DNA from: Bacteroidota bacterium
GTDB taxonomy: Bacteria > Bacteroidota > Bacteroidia > B-17B0 > Aurantibacillaceae
Assembly: GCA_021323535.1 (NCBI GenBank)
Contig: JAJONO010000044.1
Location: 1-40,452, forward strand
Length of the DNA: 40,452 bases
Direction of reading: 5' to 3'
The notes under the pieces are model-generated. The model saw nothing but the letters and a program-made list of their open reading frames with translations, had not been told where the DNA came from and did not search any database. Below are positions 31,419 through 38,700 of the stretch, piece after piece (the stretch's first letter is position 1; each line of letters opens with the position of its first letter). A program made the position numbers and the translations under genes.

Positions 31419-32555
31419 TTAATTAGCCTTAATCGTTCCGTTCTTAATGATATAATCAAAGCCGTTAATATTAAACGTCTTTCCTGCAGTTTTATTAATG
31501 AGCTCAGTAATGTCCTGCTCAATGGTGTGAATAGATCCTTTGGTTTTGTAAGCAATGTTAAGATAATCGGTGTTGATCTCCATTCCTTCAAACACGCCGC
31601 ATAAAATAACTCGCACCGGAACTTTTATTCTTGAAACAAGATTGATATCCCGCACTTTTGCCCAATTGTCGGCAATGAGGATCACGTTATCAGGCTTTCT
31701 TACTTTTTTTAATCCAGTAAGAATAGCTTCTATCACGTTTTCCGGAGTATCGCCACCTTCTCCTTTCTTGATACAGAATTTCATGGTGTTAACGAGATCA
31801 TCGCAGGTTTTTGCTTTGCAAACATAAATTCCGCCGGTTACACCGATCTTTTTATCCTGGTCTCTTTTGCTGTCGCCATCATTAAAAAACACAAAATACT
31901 GCTGAGCGGTATCTTTCATAAAAAATAATTTGAGCCAGGTGTTTATTTGTTTCGCGTAAGGATACATACTCGAGGTAAGATCGGTAACAATGATATTTTT
32001 TCTCCACTTAGGGTTTCTTGTCATGACCTTGAAAACACTATTATTGATCGTGTCAGACAGGTCGGGATCAAACTCTACGGGACCAGTGGTGGTACGGCTT
32101 TCAAAATCGAATTTTCCATTCTTGTTATATACTTTGTAAACGCCATCGAGATTTCCTTTCTTGAAATAACCTTCCGATTTAATACGTCCGTTCGAATAAT
32201 AAGCAAGCTCCAGTCCTTCTTTCACACCATTCTTATAATTCTCAATAAGCTCTTTTTTGCAATTACGTGAATAATAGGTTACGGGTCCATCAAGTATGCC
32301 ATTATCAAAATAGCGCTCCAGTTTCACGCAGCCGCTGGTGTTGTACCAGCTGATCTCCAGTCCTTGTTTTTTATTATTTTTATAAACCGATTCGGATCGT
32401 AGTTTTCCCCCGGCGTAAAATTCCCGCCACACGCCTTGTTTCATACTGTCTTTATCAACCACATTAATGGTGTCTCCTTCATGCAGAATATAGCTTTTCA
32501 TCTGAGAAAAGGCAAGTATTGGAAGGAAGGATATGAGAATGGCAAAAAAGCGCAT
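31419..32555 (-). CDS. Secreted MORN-repeat and von Willebrand A domain protein
   Basis: A 378-residue protein with signal peptide MRFFAILISFLPILAFSQ. Residues about 40-155 hold five MORN/YwqK-type repeats (GVWREFYAGGKLRSESVY, GLEISWY, GPVTYYSRNCKKELIENY, GLELAYYSNGRIKSEGYF, GVYKVYNKNGKFDFES). From about residue 185 a vWA domain follows with a complete metal site: DxTxS at 192-196 (DLTSSM), Thr270 in GGDTPENV and Asp296 in LIADN. MORN plus vWA in one exported chain is unusual. The protein is named for its domains only; automatic names such as YwqK antitoxin would be misleading. Confidence 0.8.
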   Translation of the reverse strand: MRFFAILISFLPILAFSQMKSYILHEGDTINVVDKDSMKQGVWREFYAGGKLRSESVYKNNKKQGLEISWYNTSGCVKLERYFDNGILDGPVTYYSRNCKKELIENYKNGVKEGLELAYYSNGRIKSEGYFKKGNLDGVYKVYNKNGKFDFESRTTTGPVEFDPDLSDTINNSVFKVMTRNPKWRKNIIVTDLTSSMYPYAKQINTWLKLFFMKDTAQQYFVFFNDGDSKRDQDKKIGVTGGIYVCKAKTCDDLVNTMKFCIKKGEGGDTPENVIEAILTGLKKVRKPDNVILIADNWAKVRDINLVSRIKVPVRVILCGVFEGMEINTDYLNIAYKTKGSIHTIEQDITELINKTAGKTFNINGFDYIIKNGTIKAN

Positions 32556-32576
32556 TTATTAATCTTTAAATTTGTT

Positions 32577-32584
32577 TATTTTTG
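32577..32584 (+). promoter_or_regulatory. Putative -7 box (TATTTTTG) for pheS
   Basis: TATTTTTG matches TAnnTTTG and ends 28 bases before the pheS ATG. A second match (TAAATTTG, 32567-32574) lies just upstream. Either could serve the pheS-TPR pair. Confidence 0.4.
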
Positions 32585-32612
32585 TAGACTTTATCAAGTA
32601 TTATAACGAATT

Positions 32613-33638
32613 ATGCTCGAAAAGATAAATAAGTTACTGGAAGAAGTTGAAAGTTTCGGCGCCAGCACCAAAGAACAGGTAGAAGAATACCGTATTAAAT
32701 GGCTTAGCAAAAAAGGCGAGGTGAGCATTTTATTCGACGATTTTAAAAACGTTCCTTCCGACCTTAAAAAGGAAGTGGGACAAAAATTAAATCTGCTTAA
32801 AAATAAAGCGCAGGAAAAGATCAATGAGCTTAAAGAAAAATTTGAAGCGCAACAGGGCGCTGACCTGAAACAAAATATTGATCTGACACTCCCTGGATTT
32901 CCTACATTACAAAATGGAACAAGGCACCCGCTTTCCATTGTAAAAAATCAGATCATTGATGTGTTTTCGAGAATCGGATTTACCGTGAGCGATGGAAGAG
33001 AGATTGAAGATGACTGGCACAATTTCACCGCGTTAAATACTCCTGAAAATCATCCGGCACGCGACATGCAGGACACGTTTTACGTAAGCCTAGACCCTGA
33101 AATGGTGCTAAGGACACAAACTTCGAGCGTTCAGGTGCATATCATGATGAACCAGAAACCTCCGATCAGAACTATTTCTCCCGGAAGAGTGTACCGCAAC
33201 GAAGCCATTAGCGCACGCGCGCATTGCCAGTTTCACCAGGTGGAAGGTTTGTATATTGATGAAAAAGTTTCGTTTGCCGATCTAAAGCAAACGCTGTTAT
33301 ATTTCTCGAAAGAAATGTTTGGAGCTGATACAAAGATCCGTCTCCGCCCAAGTTATTTCCCATTCACAGAGCCTAGCGCCGAAATGGACATTAGCTGCAC
33401 CATCTGTAAAGGAAAAGGCTGCAATGTTTGTAAATACAGCGGCTGGGTAGAAATCCTCGGTTGTGGCATGGTAGATCCACAAGTACTTGAAAATTGTGGT
33501 ATCGACAGCAATAAATACAAAGGCTTTGCTTTTGGAATGGGAATAGAGCGCATTACTATGCTCAAATATGAAGTAAAAGATCTTCGTTTGTTTTTTGAGA
33601 ACGATGTTCGTTTTCTGAAACAATTCACTTCAGCTTAA
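32613..33638 (+). CDS. pheS: Phenylalanyl-tRNA synthetase alpha subunit
   Basis: A 341-residue class II aminoacyl-tRNA synthetase subunit that charges tRNA-Phe together with PheT. N-terminal coiled coil, then class II motifs: HPLSIVKNQIIDVFSRIGFT, RTISPGRVYRNEAISARAH and GFAFGMGIERITMLKYEV (motif 3). A Cys-rich insertion (CTICKGKGCNVCKYSG) that could bind a metal, and GCGMVDPQVLENCG, are present. PheT is not in the window; a small TPR gene follows after 7 bases. Confidence 0.96.
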   Translation: MLEKINKLLEEVESFGASTKEQVEEYRIKWLSKKGEVSILFDDFKNVPSDLKKEVGQKLNLLKNKAQEKINELKEKFEAQQGADLKQNIDLTLPGFPTLQNGTRHPLSIVKNQIIDVFSRIGFTVSDGREIEDDWHNFTALNTPENHPARDMQDTFYVSLDPEMVLRTQTSSVQVHIMMNQKPPIRTISPGRVYRNEAISARAHCQFHQVEGLYIDEKVSFADLKQTLLYFSKEMFGADTKIRLRPSYFPFTEPSAEMDISCTICKGKGCNVCKYSGWVEILGCGMVDPQVLENCGIDSNKYKGFAFGMGIERITMLKYEVKDLRLFFENDVRFLKQFTSA

Positions 33639-33645
33639 TTCTTAA

Positions 33646-33966
33646 ATGGACAGGCTAAGTCGCATAGACATGCTGGTTGAGCTTTTGAAAAAAGAGCCCA
33701 ATGATATTTTTCTGATCTACGCGCTCGGAATTGAACATGTGGCCGAGTTGAACCTCGACGAGGCTGAAACACACTTTAAACGTACACTCGAAATTAATCC
33801 TGATTATGTTCCTTCCTATTATCAGCTGGGAAAATTATTCGAATCGCAGCTTAAGAATGAAGAGGCCTTGCATTACTTCAGGACAGGCCTTGAAAAAGCG
33901 AAAGAGCAGAAAAACAATCGTTCGGTGAATGAGTTTAAGGAAGCTATTTTTATGCTTGAGGAGTAA
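33646..33966 (+). CDS. Small TPR-repeat protein
   Basis: A 106-residue protein with two or three tetratricopeptide helices: NDIFLIYALGIEHVAELNLDEAETHFKRTLEINPDY and VPSYYQLGKLFESQLKNEEALHYFRTGLEKAKE, each with the usual small and aromatic positions. No signal peptide. It starts seven bases after pheS and is probably cotranscribed. TPR proteins mediate protein-protein contacts; partner not identifiable. Confidence 0.85.
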   Translation: MDRLSRIDMLVELLKKEPNDIFLIYALGIEHVAELNLDEAETHFKRTLEINPDYVPSYYQLGKLFESQLKNEEALHYFRTGLEKAKEQKNNRSVNEFKEAIFMLEE

Positions 33967-33983
33967 GGATTAAAAAACGATAA

Positions 33984-34059
33984 TTTCACGAATTACGCTA
34001 ATCTGTGAAACAAAATAGGGGGATTTGATTAGCGAAAATTTGTGTAATTCGCGTCAAAA
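33984..34059. repeat. Dispersed inverted-repeat element, copy D (variant)
   Basis: Left arm 33984-34010 (TTTCACGAATTACGCTAATC then TGTGAAA) pairs imperfectly with right arm 34023-34059, which contains ATTAGCG and GTGTAATTCGCG. It uses CGCTAATC words rather than CGCAGAT but has the same TTCACG edge and word order. It lies between the convergent ends of the TPR and SWIM genes. Confidence 0.6.
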
Positions 34060-34071
34060 GACATTTAGCCG

Positions 34072-35580
34072 CTAATACGGGTAGATCTTCAGAATGTACG
34101 AATGCAGGTAACTATGTTTTGCAGTTTCGGCAAGGATTGATCGCACTAATTTTGATTTCAGGTTTTGTGGTAGTTTGTCAATGAAAACACGCGCGTTATT
34201 AAAAACAAGTTCCTGGAAATGCGTTTCTAAAGCGGCGGCGGCAGTTTGTTTGAAATGACTGACATAAACAGAAAAATCATTTTCATTCACATCCGGAAAC
34301 TTTTTTATCATTACCGAATTCAAAAGCCTGAACATGTTTTTTTGTTTCGAAATTTTCTGAATGAGTTCGTTGTAACGTTTTTCACTGAGAAGAAGCTCCG
34401 CGATTTTATTAAAATTATCCCTGTCTTTTTTTTCGAGTAGCTTCACGAGTTTGTCAATGAAAACTGTTCTTTGTTTATTGTTAAGTAATTCTTTTAGACG
34501 TAATAAGTTAGAAGGATTGATGTAGGAATCGTAAATGAAAAGATGTTCAAGAAAAATCGTTTCTGTTTCAGGATCATTATAGGTTCTTGCTTTCTCAATT
34601 ACGAATTCAATGTAACCAATGAACGAGGCCGGTTTCTTTTTTTCAAGGATGTCAAAACCTTCCTTCAGGGTTTTAAAAGCTTTTTCCACCCTGTTTTTAC
34701 AAAATTCCATTTCGGCATGCGCCATGTATTCTTCAGGAAACTGCTGTATTTTCTTTTTGTTCTTTAATGCAGGTGAAAGATCCAGGCAGATCAGGGCCAG
34801 TAATTTTAAATCAGGTTCGGAAGGAAATCGTATACTTAGCCGCTTCTTTTCAAGCGAGTCCTGCAATTCTTTTACTTCAGATTTGTCCTTTATAAATAGT
34901 GAAGCAAAAGGAATCAGAAACACAAATTGTTTTGAATTGAAGCGCCTGTAATTTGAAATGGAACTCTTTGCCGCAAAGACCCATGCTGTTTTTTCATTGG
35001 TACTTAGTCCCTTTTTGACAAACTCCCTGAGGCTGTTTTTCGAATGTAGCAATAATCGGCTCAACCTTGTTTCTGTATCGGTAAATTTGGAAGAATACTC
35101 CGAACTTATTTCATGAATGATAGCTAAATGAAAATAAACCGCATCGGCTTTATGATTCTTAAGATGTAATTCTGTTTTCTTTACAAGATCATTTTTGACA
35201 TCATTTATTTTCATTCCGTCGACAAGAAACTCTTTTACTGTTTTGCAATTTTCATTGAATAAGCGGTGCCCTTCGTGACGCGCCTTTTGTTTCGAGGGAA
35301 GTGAAAGATCACCAAATAATTCCTTTTGAAAATAAAAAACAACAGAGCAGAGGTGAACACAGTTCAGTTGCCTGCATGTACAGGAATATTCAGAAATTTT
35401 TTCTCCGCTTCGTTTAATTTCTATGCTGTTTTCAGGCTTTTCAAAATGAAATACCGTAACACCTTTTCCTTTTTTTTCTATTGAAGAAATGCGGTTGTTT
35501 TTAAACAACGAGAATCCTTTCCTGATGATCTCAGCACCAAAAAAATACTCAAACTCGCGGATATTGATTGTGGTTTTCAA
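34072..35580 (-). CDS. SWIM zinc-finger protein
   Basis: A 502-residue protein with a SWIM motif near its N-terminus: Cys67-x-Cys69 and Cys74-x-His76 in YSCTCRQLNCVHLCS. The rest is a long, mainly helical region rich in Lys and Glu without other recognised domains. SWIM zinc fingers bind nucleic acids or proteins; in bacteria they often occur near SNF2 helicases, but none is adjacent here. The start is TTG (35578-35580), directly after an in-frame TAG, and it is the only start that keeps MKTTINIREFEYFFG; the gene is single and convergent with the TPR gene. Confidence 0.7.
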   Translation of the reverse strand: MKTTINIREFEYFFGAEIIRKGFSLFKNNRISSIEKKGKGVTVFHFEKPENSIEIKRSGEKISEYSCTCRQLNCVHLCSVVFYFQKELFGDLSLPSKQKARHEGHRLFNENCKTVKEFLVDGMKINDVKNDLVKKTELHLKNHKADAVYFHLAIIHEISSEYSSKFTDTETRLSRLLLHSKNSLREFVKKGLSTNEKTAWVFAAKSSISNYRRFNSKQFVFLIPFASLFIKDKSEVKELQDSLEKKRLSIRFPSEPDLKLLALICLDLSPALKNKKKIQQFPEEYMAHAEMEFCKNRVEKAFKTLKEGFDILEKKKPASFIGYIEFVIEKARTYNDPETETIFLEHLFIYDSYINPSNLLRLKELLNNKQRTVFIDKLVKLLEKKDRDNFNKIAELLLSEKRYNELIQKISKQKNMFRLLNSVMIKKFPDVNENDFSVYVSHFKQTAAAALETHFQELVFNNARVFIDKLPQNLKSKLVRSILAETAKHSYLHSYILKIYPY

Positions 35581-35724
35581 CTAAACACTTTAGAAAAACT
35601 GTAAAATAACAATAATGCAATTAAAATAGAGATGTTTTTTGTGTTAAAAGGCTTTTTGAATTCGTGAATTTCTTTTGTAATAAGCTCAAATTTACTAACT
35701 TGTTAAACTTTGTAAATGCGGTTT

Positions 35725-38700
35725 ATGAAAAAAACAAATCTGATCATTTTATTTATTCTTCTTCAGACTTTAATTTTCGCGCAACGTGGAAAAGACGGAA
35801 CTGTTACCATTGGTGCAGGAACCACGTCAACCGTTAATGTTTATACATCTCTTACCGCCGACGCGAGTGCCGGTACAACAACCATTAGCGTGCTTAGCGG
35901 CACCGCATTTTCAACAGGAGATCTTATTTACATTATCCAGGCACAGGGCGCGGCTGTTAACTGTTACACCAATATGTTTGGTAATCCAAATAGTCCAGAG
36001 CCATACTCAACTGCTTTCGGAAAGATCACCAACTATAATAATGCCGGAAATAATGAATACGCGCAAGTAACCAGTGTTGCCGGAAACATCATTACCATTG
36101 ATTGTATTTTGAGTAATAACTATACCGCTGCAGGAAAGGTTCAGGTATTGAAAGTTCCACGCTATGCACAGCTCATCGTTACAGGAACAATTACCTGTCC
36201 GCCATGGAACGGAACTACCGGAGGAGTTATTGCAATTGAAGTGATGGGCAACACAACTATTAATTCTACAGGACGAATTGAAGCCAGCGCTATGGGATTC
36301 AGAGGAGGAGCCGTAACCGGAAGAACAACCGGGATCACCGGCGGGGCCTCATGGGGGCACAACAACGTTCTTGAAGGCGCATATAAGGGTGAAGGTATTG
36401 TTGGAGACACTGCTTATTACAATCTTATTTTTAATGGACAATATTGCAAAGGGGCCGTGGCAAACGCCGGTGGTGGCGGAAACGCTAATAACGGCGGTGG
36501 AGGTGGCGGAGCCAATGGAGGAGACACCTCTGCGTACACTGGAACCGGAAATCCCGATGCTTCAGTAGCAGGCTGGGCAACTGCCTGGAACCTTGAATCC
36601 GCCGGATTTTCTACATCAACCTCCTCAGGAGGAGGTCGTGGCGGGTATACTTTTTCTAACGCTGCACTTAATCCTGTTACAACCCCACCGGGAAATGGAA
36701 ATGGTTGGAACGGAGATAACCGGAGAATAGAAGGCGGAAGAGGCGGACGTCCTCTGAATTATAATTCAGGAAGATTATTTTTTGGCGGCGGCGGTGGTGC
36801 CGGAGACGAAAATGATAATTATGCAGGTGCAGGCGGAAGAGGTGGTGGAATTATTGATATTGTAAGTTATGGTTCGATTTCAGGAACCGGATTTATATCG
36901 GCGGATGGGGCACAAGGGGCACATACCAGCACAACTATTCCGGCAGCGAATAATGTTCGTGGGCGGGATGGCGCTGGGGGCGGTGGTGGCGGCGGTGCTG
37001 TGCGAATCAACTCCACGGGAGCCATTAACACCATTACAGTCTCAGCAACAGGCGGTGTAGGTGGTAATAACCGGATGGTTTCAAGTACTTTTGTTGCTAC
37101 CTCCATGGCTTATGGTCCGGGCGGCGGCGGCGGTGGCGGTTACATAGGCACAACAACGGCGGCAATTACTACATTAGTTGGTGGAGGGGCCAGCGGGATA
37201 GTCGTATATATTTCGGGAAATGAAAACTGCCAGATCGATAATAATTTTCCAATGAATGGAGCCACAAGGGGAGGAAGCGGAACCGCAACATCCACTCTGG
37301 TAACTGTTAAAACAATTACGGCAACACCAAGTGCAACACTTTGTGCGGGAAGTTCAGCCACTTTATTAGCCGGGACCACAGGAACAGGTTCAATTGCCTG
37401 GTACACCGCAGCAGCGGGAGGAACGCAGATAGGAACCGGAAGTCCGTTTACAACATCTGTTCTTGCAACGGGAGTTTATACTGTGTATGCAGGAACCTGC
37501 GCCGATGTAAAGTTCAGAGCGCCGGTAACAATTACTGTTAATTCAACTCCAACAGTAAGCATAAACTCGCCTACGATCTGTTCTGGACAAACAGCAACAG
37601 TATCTGCCTCTGGAGCTACAAGCTATTCATGGAACACAGGAGCCGTTACATCAAGTATTACGGTTTCTCCCGGAACTACCACAGCTTATACAGTTACCGG
37701 AAGTAACGGAGGATGTTCATCATCTGTGACCACAACTGTGAATGTAAACGCAAGTGGAACAATTTCCGTGAACTCTCCAACGATCTGCAGCGGACAAACA
37801 GCAACGCTTACTTCCGGCGCGGCATCGAGTTACACCTGGAACACAGGAGCAAACTCTATCAGCATAACCATAACACCAACAACAAATACAACGTATACGA
37901 TCAACGCTACAAACGCGGGAGGATGTGTGCTTAGTAACACAGCGCTTGTTTCTGTAAACACAACACCAACGGTAAGTGTGGGAAGCTCGACTTTATGTAA
38001 CGGACAAACAGCAACACTTACAGCAGGAGGAGCAACGTCTTATTCATGGAACACCGGGGCAACCACGGCGAGTATTTCTATTTCGCCAACTACAACTACA
38101 ACGTATTCGGTTATTGGAACAACAGGAACCTGTACAAACTTAAACACTACCACTGTTAGTGTAAATACAACGCCAACGGTGAGCGTAAACTCTTCAACAA
38201 TTTGTTCGGGGACTTCGGCAACATTGACGGCAAGCGGCGCAACAACCTATTCCTGGAACACGAGCGCTAGTACTGCAATAATTAATCCCTCGCCAGGTTT
38301 GACAACAGTTTATACTGTTACAGGAACAACAGGAAACTGCACACATGTGAGAACAGCCACTGTAACAGTAAACACAACTCCAACTGTTGTGGTAAATTCA
38401 GCAACAATTTGTTCGGGAAATGCGGCAACGCTCACTGCAAGCGGGGCCACGACTTACACCTGGAACACAGGCGCGATAACTACCAGCATTGCGCCTTCTC
38501 CAACAATTACCACAGCTTACACAGTTACGGGAACAAGTTCAAATTGTAATGATGTAAGAACAGCAACTATTACTGTGAACACAACGCCAACCGTTAGTGT
38601 GAATTCAGCAACGATCTGTTCAGGAAGTTCTGCTACATTAACAGCGAGCGGAGCTATGACTTACAGCTGGAATACAGGAGCCACAACAACAAGTGTCGCT

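Noticed and set aside
31419-32555. Toxin-antitoxin YwqK antitoxin label
   Set aside because: The similarity is only to MORN-type repeats; the protein has a signal peptide and a vWA domain and no toxin partner.
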